Shown piece after piece: positions 1 through 12,384 of a stretch of DNA of 64,000 nt (positions within the stretch are counted from its first letter, which is position 1; the number at the start of each line of letters is the position of its first letter). Both the position numbers and the translations under genes were made by a program. The notes beneath the pieces were generated by a model. That model saw only the letters and a list, made by a program, of their open reading frames with translations. It was not told the DNA's origin and made no database searches. The stretch comes from Perkinsus chesapeaki (taxonomy: Eukaryota > Perkinsozoa > Perkinsida > Perkinsidae): contig JAAPAO010000008.1 of NCBI GenBank assembly GCA_013115145.1, positions 1 to 64,000 on the forward strand, in the 5' to 3' direction.

Positions 1-976
1 GGAGCCAACAACTCTAGCAATCAGCCGATTCCTACTATATTCAGGAGAGCTAGGGATGAACCAGGTAATACGGGTAGAGGAGGAAGGGAGGAGTAGCGTT
101 GTATTGGGGGCAGGTCATTTGACTTTGAAGTTCCGTGAGAAGTCCGAGGCGGTATCGAATAAGGAGGCTTTACGACGAGAGCTTGAGGAGAAGGAAAAGA
201 AGGCAAAGGGTGCCATAGGTGAGGGACCTGACGGTCTTGTCCACAATCTTTTGCTCCACATAGGCTTTAGCACGTGCAGTTTAATAAGCACGTGACGTGT
301 CTTGTTCACTATGGTTGTATTCTATTTCAGAGGCACCGGCCGACTCCGCCTTCCCTGAGGATTGTGATGAGGATCCTGATGTTGGTGGAGGAGATTCAGA
401 TGCCGAGTCGGATAGAGGTCGGCAGGGAAGGGCGATTCTCGTTCGCGGGATATTGTGATTTCTTGTGAATCTTCCGTTCGAACTGTTCGCAATGTGGATG
501 ATATCTGATACCGCTCCTTGGTAGGGTCATCCGGGAGTGATGATGAGGACGAGGAGGAGGAGGCTGAGTTAATGAGAGAGCTCGCTAAGATTCGCGCCGA
601 GAGGTCAGTTGGGGCCATCTGGGTTAGAGGAGTCGAAATTAATCAGGGCTGCTGAGGAGGCGAAGGCTAAGGCAGTTGAACAGGCAAAAGAGGAAGAGGA
701 AGAAAGACAACAGATCGCCGTGGGAAACCCGCTTCTAGAAGGTGAGGCGTACAATTCTGATGGCCGCTATCGATGTGGGCCAGGCGGGGGTAATATGCAA
801 TTGAAGCGAAGATGGGACGATGACACTGTGTTTAAGAATCAATCGAGAAATCAGCCCAAGGAGAAGAAAAGGTGATATCTCTACTGGTGTGGAGAGGAGG
901 GATTGTTAGCAGGTTCATTAACGACGCCGTCGGCAGCGACTTCCACAGAAAGTTCTTGGACCGCTATATTCTCTAG
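1..976 (+). CDS. CWC15: Cwc15/Cwf15 spliceosome component, 5' end missing
   Basis: Cwc15 is a small acidic, coiled-coil subunit of the Prp19/CDC5L-associated spliceosome in the nucleus. The C-terminal signature is clear: KRRWDDDTVFKNQ followed, after a short intron near 872-911, by RFINDAVGSDFHRKFLDRYI and a stop at 974-976. Upstream exons give HLTLKFREKSEAV (from 114), an acidic run GSDDEDEEEEAELMRELAKI (about 531-600) and EEERQQIAVGNPL (about 690-735), the order expected for the family. Introns of roughly 30-110 nt separate them (for example 65-113, GT...CAG). The conserved N-terminal MTTAARPTF segment lies outside the window, so the gene is partial. Family call is firm; individual middle exon borders are inferred. 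Confidence 0.88.
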
Positions 977-2223
977 AGTTGATTCAGCCTTACCCCCTGT
1001 CACATTATTATTATTGCTCTCCTGCCGCATTGGAATGCGTTGAATTAAGTTTATGGGGGGCGCTTAGTCTCAGTGACTTGGGGTAATGAATCTTCGACGA
1101 AGGGATGATTCCTCGATTGAAAGGTGCAAGTGTGAATCGACGCCTGCTATTTTCCTGCAGGAGGCGGACAAGACATGTCGGCGAGAGCTGCTGCCAAGTC
1201 GGCTAGTTAAAGGGAAATGTTGTGATGACGATCAGCCGGCAGCAAGTCGGTGGGGCGCGTCGTGTTCAGCGTCTGCGGTCGGTCGGTTTAAAAGGCTTAT
1301 TGCCAGTTGTATACATCGGTTACGGTCAAATAGGCTGCAGTGGTCGAGGGCGGCGCTTTTTAATGTAGAGTAACAACAGTTCTCTCGAGGCTACTGCTGT
1401 CAGATTTTGTACCTCCTTACTGCCGAACGTAACCTTTTCCACTCATCACTGGTGTTGAGTTTCATGGCGAGGCGGAAAGGAAAGATTTCTGCAGTCATGG
1501 TCGCTACTAGGGCAGCTCTCCTGGGTGACTCCGAGACCAGGAGGCCTGCTGAGAAGTACCAAATTGTGTGGTGTGATACCGCAGGGCAGCAACGCCCTGC
1601 CGGTGATGAGGTGAAGTTGCTTGAGGCCAGCTTTAGTGGAACCATTGCCTTTCGGTCAGGACCGAGTTGGCTTATGCAAGCCTAGCAGGAAGTCTCGATG
1701 GTCGAGGTTTGTAGGGGGGATTTTCCGATGTGGATGCGATAAGAGCGAAAGGCTCATGATCGAGGACGACACAAGACAGCCCCTGTGCCTAGAGCCCCCC
1801 AAGAGCAACAGTTCGACCCTTGCCTTAGCAGTGAAGTAGAGTAGGGGTGGCAGCAGTCGGGGAGCCTGGCTATCTCTGGTATACTATCCATGATTTCCAG
1901 TGTGTTCACAAGTCTCATCATCCATCTGCCATGTCTTTGGTTTCAGTGCCTACCGTCTTAAACGTTGCTTACCTGCTAAGCCCGAAGAGAAAACCTTCTT
2001 GAGTAATCGTAGATACCCAAGTCGACTGGAAATTGGAATCGACTTTTCGTTTGTTGGGAAACGTATTCACATGTCGTTACTCGAACACTGAGTGGGCATG
2101 TCCTCTAGGAAATTCTGTCTCCTTTTTTGTGTGCTGCGTTGTGACAGTGAAGTACCACCTTGCATTGCAGTCCTCCAGGGTTGTGGGTTTTACTCTTTCG
2201 TCATTCCATCTCATCGTGCAGAT
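977..2223. other. Unresolved stretch between CWC15 and the Vip1-type gene
   Basis: No gene here can be supported with confidence. Plus-strand open frames occur at 1086-1373 and from an ATG at 1464 to 1685 (begins MARRKGKISAVMVATRAALL), and pyrimidine tracts plus AG (for example near 1160 and 2220) look like splice acceptors, so a small intron-containing gene or extra 5' exons of the downstream kinase gene could lie here. No family was recognised. Confidence 0.3.
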
Positions 2224-5200
2224 ATGATGTTGCCGTCTGTGGTGAGCAGGAGCAGGGAGGAGTCCCCTACTCTCGGGGATTCATCGGCATCTGAAGGCAC
2301 GTTGCAGCATAGACGCGGCGGCTCTCACGGTACGCCAGCCTCGCCGATCCTCATACCGACTTTTCGTCAGATCATTCGCTTTATATGCCTCTATCGATAG
2401 GAGGATCCAAAGGTTTAACGCATAAGCTCACACTGGGTGTGTGCTGTATGCGGACGAAGGCTACCAGTAACCCTATGCAGTCCTTGCTGAGAAGGCTGGA
2501 TGCTAGTGGTGAGCAGAGGAGGAGAAGGGACTTGGACCACCGTTAAGATAGCCTTTTCCGAGAGCAATAGCTCTATATGATCTACTATATATTGGTCCAG
2601 AATCGACTTGCTGTTGCTGCTGCTGAATACGGAACTGGCCTACTTTTCCATCATTTCGAGTACTTCCCGCATTATATAGTTAAAGGTACAGGAATAGTAT
2701 AGGGCATCTTTGACCCAGTAATCTTGGCTGACTTTTCAAGGCGCTCTATAGGAAATGAACCACGATAGCACACAGGCAAGTCCAAGACACGATGAGGAAA
2801 AGTCGGCTAAACTTGTGCGAAGGGGTTTATGCCGTGAACGGGCTGCCATGGAACACGCCAGCTTCGAAGACGTATATTCTATATTATTGTATAAATCATG
2901 CTCACTTCACAAATAAGATACTTAACCGAACGATTGGAGGACTCCCGATTGTTCTCGCCTGGGATCGGTCTTTGTTTCATGGAGTTGTCGAGTGTTGTCG
3001 TCGACAGGTGCCTTCGATATTATTATTTTTGATGAGAAGATGATTCTGGAGCAGGACGTATCCGAGTGGCCAATTGTGCAGTGCTACGTATCCTTCCACT
3101 CAAAAGGCTTCCCCCTCTACAAGAGCCTAGAGTACGTGAAGCTGCGGCATCCTGTAGAGATTAATAAGGTGAGCCAACTCTCCGGGCAAGCTATGATCGT
3201 TGGTGAGGGTAGGTAGAGGACCAGCTCAAGTTGCGGAACAGGCTGACCGTGTACGAGACACTGAAATCGCACGACATACCTTGCCCGGACTTCATGGCCA
3301 TCGACCATCTCGACTATGGCGACCATCAGGTAGGCGTGTGCGAAGGAACTTGTTGGTGGATGTGTTGTGGTGTAGTTTGTGGAGGCCGATGATTATATTA
3401 TATATGACGGAAGGAAGTTGAAGAAGCCTTTCGTTGAGAAGCCCTTGGACGGCGATGACCATAACATCTGGATTTATTACCCAACCAATGTGGGTGGTGG
3501 ATGCAAGAAGCTGTTTAGGAAGGTGAAGTCGAGTGGACTTGGTGAGCGTGGAGCGGTTAATGGCAGATTGGCGATAAGTCTTCGGAGTTCGATTCGAAAC
3601 AATCCCGCATTCGGAAGGACAAGAAGTACATTTACGAGCCATTCTTGCCGACTGGGGGAATGGATGTTAAAGTGTATATGGTAGGGGAAATGTACAGTCA
3701 TGCCGAGGCTAGAAAGTAGCATGTTTTCATACCGAATTTCCCGCAACTTTGATGTAGGGCACCCACCGTTGACGGTAAAGTAATGCGTAATAAGAACGGC
3801 AAGGAGATACGTTATCCTATAACCCTAAGCGAAGTGGAGAAGGCCTGTGGCGCGCTGATCGTCCAGGCTTTTGGGCAGTTCGTCACCGGCTTCGACGTCT
3901 TGCGTAAGTTACCCTCCAATGTTCGTTTCCTTATAGTCCCTGGTATAGGTACCACCGGACGCTCGATAGTGTGCGACGTTAACGGTTGGTCATTTGTTAA
4001 GGGGAATCAGCGATACTATGACGATTGCGCTATACTGGTCCAGAAGTTCTTCCTTGATCGCTTTCATATTACTTTTACTATGCCAATTCCGGCTTTGAAA
4101 AATGTAAGCACCGGGGATCGAACCTGTGCAGGAGTCTGCCGCACTGGTCTCTCCCGCTAGGAGTGCAGCGGTGTTCCGCAGTGGTTGCTTTGAGTATCCT
4201 CGTTTACCTTTGCAGGAGGAGAGGATGCTGGAGCCTATCAACCGGACAACACCAGAAGTTGATGAAGCCGATGAGGAGAACTTTCAGCACGACAAGCTCC
4301 GCGCGGTAATCTGGCCATCATCCAGAATGATTCTCTCTGTATCGTGGTAACGCTTCAATCTCATCTGATGATATAAAAGAGGACCACGCCAACTCTCTTT
4401 TCATCGTATCTACTCACAATCCGGCACGAACCTTGAAATACAGTAAGTTCATTATTATTCCTACTGAGCCTCCTCAGGTAATGATTATTATGAGGCATGG
4501 CGATCGCAAGCCGAAAGAGAAGCTTAAGTTTAAGTCCTCACATAAGTACTTTTTAGACTATGTCAACGGGTAAGGCCGCCACGGCATGCATCCTTCCACA
4601 GTACGCTTTGATCAGGCCAAGTCGAACTGATGATGACGACGATGACGATGGCGATGATTCCGACGTGGGTTTGTCTGGGCGCTCTCCGATAGACCCTCAC
4701 CGGGAGGTAGGCTGAATTAGGGAAAGTGGAGGGCAGCAGTGAGAGAGTCATTGACCAGGTTTTAATCAAGAGCCCGGAGGAAATGGAGAAGTTGTTGGCG
4801 AAGGTGAAGGCAGCACTGAAGGAGCCAGACCTTTGTGAGAAGGACAGGAAGAATATAGACACGTTGAAGATGGTCCTGGACCTACATGAACACTTCACCG
4901 GGTTGAATAGAAAGATACAATTCAAACCAACCAAGTGGAGGGTAAATGATAGAGGCATAGAAGAATGTAAGTGGGAGTGGCGGCGGCGGCGGCTTTGCGG
5001 ACTCGTAGTGGTTCTGGGAAGGGTTCAAAGTGATAGGATACGACTTAATGGTACGTGATGGTGAAGATATATACACGCTGACAGGAATAGTACTGGAGAA
5101 AGGCCATGACAAGGATACAGTATTACAAGACTCATGTCACAAGGATGTTGCTGTTGTACAGGGTCTCCCGAAAAATGTACTTTTTTAATAACATTTTCAA

Positions 5201-8200
5201 AAGTGCGAGTATCTTGGCGGCACTCAAAAGCTCTTGAGAGTGTTTTTCCATTGCTAGTAGACCATGATGATACTCGACGGGGTTGGCGAGTAATTTAAAT
5301 TTTGAAATTCAAAAAGATCGGTTTCAACGGTTTTGCCTTGTAAAATTTGTTCTTCCATACCACCCTGACCTCTTTCACTGAGTCACCCTGTTAGTTATAT
5401 AATCATGTACTCTTTATCACCTCTACTATAACAAATTAAGATTGGAAAAGGAAAGAGCCGTAAAATTCTTTTTTACGGCCGCAGTAAAAGTACAAAAAGA
5501 ATAAACGTTGAACTCAAAAAAACGAGCGGTGAATCACGACGGTTTCTTCTCGCGTGTCTTGCTGATGAAACGGCTGAGAGTATTGTGACGAAAGTCATAA
5601 GAATCGATTTGCCTTAGCTGAAGGCCTCAAGTTCTCTGGTTGGTTTGAGCTTATACGTGAGGTATTCAATTCTTAGCGACTTTTCCACCTAATGCGGACG
5701 CACTGCATATCAATAATACTCCCGTTGGCATTCGCTATGTATTATTGCGGTCCATACTTTCTGCCATTGTTTAGGTGAAGAGGTTCAGGTTGTTGCTAAG
5801 TGGGGTGGTGAGCTGACATCATTGGGGAGGAATCAGGCGGAGCAGCTGGGAAGGAAGCTGCGCCAAGAGCTATTCCCGATAAATAGCGATGATTGTAAGT
5901 CGTTCGACTTGAAGGTCCCGGGTTCGAATCTCGGCCCGGGCATGTAAATTCGAGAATTTCCTCGAGGCCACCGTCGCATGTACCGAAACACCTCTTACAG
6001 GCACCTCCCTTCTGAGGCTTCACTCTACCTTCCGTCACGATTTCAAGATCTATTCGAGTCATGAGGGTCGATGCCAGACAACAGCTGCCGCCTTCACGAA
6101 GGGCTTCCTCGACCTTGAGGGTATCTTTATCACCGTGGGCTCGAGGCCTCTACCAGCAGGTCTGTGTCAGGTGATTTGCCTCCGATCTTAGTGTCCCTAG
6201 TGTGTGTTGATGGCTTTGCTAGGAAGCTGTTGGATAGGCCTATCCCCAAGGAGGATAGGAATAAGGTACGGTGTTGTGGAACTACTTACCGAACGAGACG
6301 GGCTTGTAGCCTTACGGTTTTCGCCCATTCGGCGCCTTGCGAGTTGTTCGAAATGTTGTTGTTGTCTGTAGGTTAAGAAGATGATCGACACCATCCTTCA
6401 CACGGACAGCTCTGAGCTGAAGCCAGGGGAGCTGTTGGAGTTAATGGCCCCGACCGATCATAAGGGTGAGCGGCTTCTGCGCGTTCCCGTTCCTGTATAG
6501 GCTTTTAGGCACTATGGAGGCAGCCAGGATGATAGGCAACCCTATTATAACAATGAGGAAGGTTGGCGACCTCTGTCTGTCGTTCCTGGAGCTCATTTCA
6601 TCCGAGATCACTCGCCTAGCTGAGAAGCACAAGTGCGGTGTTCTCCAGCCCTCCCCAGGGACGGATCATTTCTGTGTTAGGTTGGACTCTGCAACAGTCG
6701 ACTATTCCGAATACGATGACGGTTCCCCGATTAACGGGAGTTCCTCCCCAAACGCGCTGCCCGATGATCCCACCTCATCTCCGCGAGGGGAAGGTGGCGG
6801 CGGATCTCTTCCAGACACTCCGCAGTCTAACGAGAGCGAGTCATCGCCGATCAGAGGTAGGTATGCAGTGTTGGCATGGTCGTCGCACTGGCCGCCGTGT
6901 GGTGTCAGGTGGCGGCGGCGGTGCGCGTCGTCACCATCGGTCATGGCATCGAGAAACAGCCCCTCGTTCAGGTCGTCGAGGGTTCCTGTCATCGCTTGGT
7001 GAGAAGCTTCGAGACCGATGTGAGTCCCCTCTGCCTTCTGCTACTGCTGGCATTATGCGTCCCTCAGTTTCCTCAACGCCCTTCGCGGCTTTGGTCCGAA
7101 AAGACTACGCCATCGGTCCCGGTCCGAAACTGCCCCATGAGCTCCAGGACAGAGTGAAGCGCCGATATATCCAGCTGCAACGTATAGAGCATCGGTGGAA
7201 GAAGCTGGTCCAAGGTGGGTCACCGGCGCGCCTCTTTTTGTCGGAGTTTATGCCTCCACAGGCTTCTTGAGCCCACCTGAGGGTGAGTTTGATACCACCA
7301 AGGTCCCCGATCTGTGGGACTGTGTCTACTACGACTTGGTCCACCATCGAAATGATGTCCCTCCTGCGGTAGGGAGGAGTGCAGCTCGCCAGATTCAGAT
7401 GTGCGTGTTAGGCATTGAATGTTCTCGAGGAGATGTCGGCGTACTTGATACCGCTACAGAACTGGACGAGCCCCAGCGAGTTCGGCATCGACAAGGAGGA
7501 TAAAATACGGATAGGAGTTGAGACCAGTTGGTAGACACTTGCCGTCGCCTTCCTTAGGACTGTTGGTTGTCAGGCGACTTTTGCAGAAGCTTCTCAATGA
7601 TTCCGAGTTCATGCTCGACGAAATCACGGACTCTGGTCAGCCAAGGTCGAATGCCAACGGTAAGCCGCCGCCGCCGCTTTCGGCTTGCCTGTTACCGATT
7701 TTCGGTCAGCCCAAACTGTCGGCTTCGACGCGACCGGCACCCCTACGCTCCTTCCCGCATTGTCAATGGGCTCCACGCCTTCAAGGAGCTGCAACAAGAA
7801 CGTAGCCTGATAGGGTTAAAATAGCCTTGGACGGGAACGTGCCTCAGTCCCCGACCAACGCTGTCCGACAATGCATTGTTCATTCTCATCGAGTAAAGGA
7901 TAACGAGGAGGCATCGGCCGACAGCAGCATCACCACCAGTGAAAATAAGAAAGTCTCTGGCGGGGCCAGCACGTAGGGCTCAATCTCGAAGGTGATTGCC
8001 AACTTCTCCTCACAGACGGTCGATCAGTGATGAGCGCACCAAGAGCTACTCTCGGGAGGGATCCGTTGACAAGCTCAGTCGTGGGGTGAGGGATGGTCTG
8101 GACCAGCAGCTGGCGTGGATAGATCTGTGTTAGGCTGCTCCGGAGCTTCGGGCTCAGCTTCGACAGGCCATGAGAGATGGTAGCGATTGGCATCCTAAGC

Positions 8201-9627
8201 TCCACGAAACGGTTGCTCAGATCACTGGGATGAAGAGTAAGTGCCGCCTCTCTTGGTTATCGACATTCAACTCGTGTTATTGTTAGGTACCAGTAAATGC
8301 GTTCGCACTAGGATTTACGTCACCAGTGCCTCGACGATGCACAGTCTCCTTAACGTAGGTTGGGCTCGGGGCAGGCTACCTTGACCTTTGGAACGAGGGT
8401 TCTGCCTCAATTGTCAATTTTTCAAGTCGGGGGGAGATGCCGAAAATCTACTAGTTTATTCTGGAATGACCTAAGAAATCTTCCTCGCGCGAATTCGCAT
8501 ATATTCCAATCTCGGGTTCGAGGATTGATTCATGCAGGTGTTGCTCAATGGTGACGATGAACACATGAAGTCCCCGATTGACCCATCTACTATAAGGGAC
8601 ATCACCGACTTGCATTATCTCACTCATATTTCCCTCAGAGTAGGCTGCTGCTCTATTGTGTGCGCTGTCCCCATACTCTTCTCAGGTGTTCGAAGCTGAT
8701 GATTACGATGGTCCTTCGACCGCACATGACACAGAGCGAAGACATAGGACTGTAAGCACTCAAAGTAAGGATGTGGCTCATGGTGCAGGTTGGCCAGTAT
8801 GTGGCCTCAGGTAGCCGACAAGACCTGACTCGGTATCGTGTGGAGATTGGTCTCTCACCTGGTGTACAGGTGGTTGATCACAGTAGGTTTCCAGGTCGAT
8901 TCCCTGCGGTAAAATCTGTCATCATCCTTTTAGCGCCCACAGGGCTTCAGATCAACCACTATCCGCCGGGCAACAGAATCCGGGAATCCGAGCTTGAAGT
9001 GGCACCATTGAAGCCTGTGGTTAACGTGGGTACCCTTAAGAGCTACTACACGCTCGAAGAGCTCGATACCTACCTCACATCGGTAAGGCGAAGGTGAACT
9101 TACTTGGTGTGACAACACTCGGGCCACCGGGTGGAAATAGTTCCGGGGCTGTCTCGGCTGCTGACGTAGAGCCCCCCTCGTTCTCTTTCCCTTGATGGGA
9201 ACTCATTTCCTTTCGCAACACGCATCAAATAGAAAATGTGATAACATGAAGTGGCACCGTTCTTTCCCGTCATCCGACGTCCTGGATTACTTTACCTTGA
9301 TCAGCCTGGCTCCCGCTACTAAGAGGAATCTCTGTTGTAGGTGTTGTGTCGATCGGACAATCCCTGTGGGGGTGGACATCCGACGGGGCACGGGCGCCAT
9401 GGGTTCCCAGTGAGTGCTGCTTACAATTTCCCATCTTATCTCTGCCGCTTCCCTGGCACCATCTGCTCATCCATCAGGTCCTTGCCCGCTTCCATCATTG
9501 CGTTGACTCTGACACCGAGCCTGATACCGATTATCATCCCCATGAGGGTGAAGAGGAGGAGGAGGGCACTATGTCCCCACTGGCTTTAGCATCCACTACT
9601 TCATCACAGTTGCCTCCACCATCTTAG
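2224..9627 (+). CDS. Diphosphoinositol pentakisphosphate kinase (PPIP5K/Vip1), intron-rich
   Basis: Bifunctional inositol pyrophosphate enzyme: an N-terminal ATP-grasp kinase makes 1-phosphate pyrophosphates (IP7/IP8) and a C-terminal histidine-acid-phosphatase-like domain can remove them. Exons follow the family order: [15 protein letters not shown] (about 2440), [20 protein letters not shown] (3009), [18 protein letters not shown] (3432), [15 protein letters not shown] (3805), [20 protein letters not shown] (3970), then [14 protein letters not shown] (about 4497), [20 protein letters not shown] (5793), [13 protein letters not shown] (6035), [14 protein letters not shown] (7280), [17 protein letters not shown] (8305) and [12 protein letters not shown] (8842). 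A last acidic exon ends in TAG at 9625-9627. Dozens of mostly 30-100 nt introns; two are much longer (2516-3007 and about 4940-5774). The start ([11 protein letters not shown], 2224) is uncertain because a splice-like CAG precedes it. Family assignment is strong. Confidence 0.9.
5899..5942 (+). other. tRNA-like 3' half (B-box, T-arm, acceptor strand) in a Vip1 intron
   Basis: A T-arm is visible: stem CCGGG (5918-5922), loop TTCGAAT, stem CTCGG (5930-5934, one G-T pair), followed by an acceptor-like CCCGGGC and A at 5942. A small hairpin AAGTC/GACTT precedes it. No matching 5' acceptor strand or D-arm is found upstream, where coding sequence of the kinase gene begins (the intron donor is at 5895). 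This is a tRNA-derived remnant or chance B-box element, not a full tRNA gene. Confidence 0.45.
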
Positions 9628-9998
9628 TGTATTCATAGTGTCTCAACATCATCACCCCCGTCAGACTTGTGTTGAGCACCGTAGTCGTCCGATAGCTGTC
9701 CCCCACGATTGATACATACCTACTATGGATCATAGAAGTGTATAAAAGGGTACAATGCAAAGGACCATCAATAAATGATCGACAATACCAAAGCACTCAA
9801 ACTCCCTAACTCTCTGGACCAGGCGGACCAGTCCAATTTCCGGGCGCGCGCCAACCTAAATGATCGCATGAAAATTGCAAGAACGCATCTTGACGCATTC
9901 GCACTGACCTGTTGTTGTCGACCGTCGGCTCTTTCAGCCCTTATCTCTTTTACATCATTTTATCTCCCCTGTGGAGGCATGGCCCAAGTGGTCTAAAC
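9628..9998. promoter_or_regulatory. Intergenic region upstream of the first aspartic protease
   Basis: No coding sequence seen. A TATA-like TATAAAAGGG lies at 9741-9750, about 250 bp before the protease ATG; whether it is used is unknown. Confidence 0.25.
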
Positions 9999-11957
9999 AT
10001 GGCTTTAATACGCTTCACGCTACTCCTCAGTGCGACCATGGTACCTGAAGTAACCTGTTGGGAATCTTTAGGAATCTTTTAGGGAGCTGCGGAAGGTCGA
10101 GTTCACGCTGGTCATGGTCCCATCCATGTTGTCCCACTCACCCCGACGACCGCTGGGGGGTTGATAGACATCGAGACGGGGGCCGGGAATCTACGTGGGA
10201 TAGGGAGCGTCAGAGCTCACCACGTTGCATCCTTCTTTGAGTACCACACTCTCGTCACCAAGAACCAAATAGGTGTGTTCGGCTAGCAGGTGGCTTTGTT
10301 ATTAATGCTGGTTCAGAGCGTCTTAGAGATCACCATAGAGACCTGTTTGCCCAGTACTACGACTTCGATGGGGTATCAGATCTAGAGGAAGGTATAGGGC
10401 TCGAAGGGGGTAGAATCAAAAGGCATATGCATGGTAGAGCCTACCAAGTCAGCCCTAATGGTACTAATCATACGGCAATACCGATACCAACAGCATGTGG
10501 CCCCTCAGGAGTGATACCTCTGACCAATCTACGTGATTCGCAATATGTCGGACCCATCGGAGTGGGTACCGTTGAGGATGGGTCCAAGCCTCAGGCCATG
10601 GTTAACGTTGTATTCGACACTGGTAGTGTGAATACCTTACCCTGTGCCGTACTGAGCACCACCTTAGGCTCTACCAACCTTTGGGTGCAGTCGGCATTGT
10701 GCACTAGTGAGCCTTGTAGGAATAGGCATAAGTTCAATATGCTGGAGAGTATGTCATTCCTCAACACCACAGTGTAAGCTAGCTTAGCGCAACACGGTTA
10801 CTGTTCCTACCAGGCCGAATCATCTCGATATCCAGTTCGGAACAGGGGAGCTTCGTGGGCCGGAGGGCGTCGACACGCTATCGGTTGGGCCCTATCAGGT
10901 AAGGAGGGCCTCGGTGTTGTTGAAGTTGTTAAGAGGTTGGTCGGTAGGTGAGAGATCAAACCTTTGCGATGATAGAAGAGGAGCTTGGGAAGATTTTCTA
11001 TGAAATACCATTCGAGGGTATCCTCGGACTGGCGTTCCCATCAATGGCAGCAGGTAGGCAGCAGCAGCAGCACCACCGCGCCTGGGTGATCAGCGGTGAT
11101 GTCGTCCCTCCTCTCAGACGGGCATGTGCCGTTCTTTGACAACGTAATGAAGCAAAACGTTCTGGGCGGGCAGAACGAGTTCAGCTTTTATTTCGAACCG
11201 ATGCCGTCAACGCGTTCAGCGATTCTGTTTGGCGGTGTGGATTCCAGGTAGGGTCCAGAGGTTGCCCACGAGGCTGGTCCATCTGGTCCATTGTAGATTC
11301 TACAAGGGAGATATTAAGATGTTTCAAGTTACCCAGGAGCACTACTGGTCTGTTGACCTCGACGATTTCCTTATAGGTGGGTGATTCGGTCGCCACTGGG
11401 AAGGGGGATCTTGTGCTAGGCAACGCGTCTTACGGCGTATTGTCGTCGGGGAGACAGAGCTTCTTCGAGGACTTTATGAACGAAGTGGATACCGGGCCCT
11501 CGGGGTAAGATATGGCTAAGGCTTTTATGAAGTGGGCCGGCGATCTTTGTGGTCAGTTTTCATACCGAGTTGCATGAAGGTGACCAAGGCCAGCGTGTAA
11601 GGAAGCTCATCATCGATACTGGGACAACCTATTTTACAGCACCACCCGGCCTGGCGGAAAAGTACATCCATCATTGGTCTCAGCGGTATTCGTGTTCATT
11701 TCAGGATATTGCGTAGACTTCCTGGTGGTCAATGTGAACATATTGGTAAAGACAAAGAGGCATATCCAGACCTACACTACATGCTCCGAGATGAGGACGG
11801 TCAACCGTTTGATCTGGTGAGATAACCTTGTTTATTGTCATCGTGTATACTGTGGTTGTTGTTCTCTTAGGCTATACCATCATCAGTGTACATGGTGGGG
11901 ACCGGAGATGGCTACTGCGAGCCTGCATTCATGGCCATTCCAGTGCCGGATGAGTAG
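9999..11957 (+). CDS. Pepsin-family (A1) aspartic protease, secreted, multi-exon
   Basis: Secretory-pathway aspartic endopeptidase. The first exon encodes a signal-peptide-like MALIRFTLLLSATMVPE. After an N-terminal extension of roughly 190 residues comes VPLTNLRDSQYVGPIGVGT, then the first catalytic motif FDTGSTNLWV, split by a short intron at about 10626-10668. Further family blocks are FEGILGLAFP (about 11010), SFYFEPMPS with an ILFGGVDS motif (about 11182-11248), the second catalytic motif IIDTGTTYFTAPP (about 11610-11650) and a C-terminal MVGTGDGYCEPAFMAIP ending at TAG 11955-11957. Both catalytic Asp residues are present, so it should be active. About ten short introns contrast with the two intronless paralogues at 12385 and 27804. 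The extension before the mature domain may be a prosegment. Confidence 0.85.
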
Positions 11958-12384
11958 CACGTATCTGCTAGTTGCCCCTCTAAACCATCCTCTTCAGATA
12001 TGGCCCAGCATTCCTCTTTGGTGAGGTTTTCATGAGGCATTGGTTTACCACATTCGACCGTGGTGACGGCAGTCCAGGAGCAGCATTCGTAGGATTCGCA
12101 GAGGCGCGTCATGATGCTAGTAGGGACATTACCTTGTTATTGCTATTAGTGGCCTTCTCAGATCCGTTCTCATTCTCTGGGGAATACACCCCCGAATGAT
12201 ATGATGCCTTCAAGGTTGCTGCTGCTGTGTGATAGCATCACCATGCTTACCAAACTAATGATGTTAAGTCTTGACGGTTTTGCGTTATTAAGTTCTCCAG
12301 CACTTACAACACGATAACTCCTCGATCAACAACGGCACAAGTAAACATCTAATGCGGCATGGGAAATATCCATCGACTTCCTGT
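11958..12384. other. Intergenic region between convergent aspartic protease genes
   Basis: Shared 3' flank of a plus-strand and a minus-strand protease gene. No convincing reading frame, RNA gene or repeat was recognised. Confidence 0.4.

Noticed and set aside
1464-1685. LLGDS...YQIVWCDTAGQQR, reminiscent of a small GTPase (G1 and G3)
   Set aside because: The P-loop GxxxxGK[ST] is missing and the surrounding sequence does not match Rab/Ras spacing.
5561-5605. CTGATGA...CGAAAGTC, like a hammerhead ribozyme core
   Set aside because: The bases between the two core elements cannot form stem II, and no stem I/III partners are visible.
5796-6062. Minus-strand frame with [15 protein letters not shown]
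   Set aside because: It is the translation of the complement of the tRNA-like element and of a kinase exon ([13 protein letters not shown]) on the other strand.
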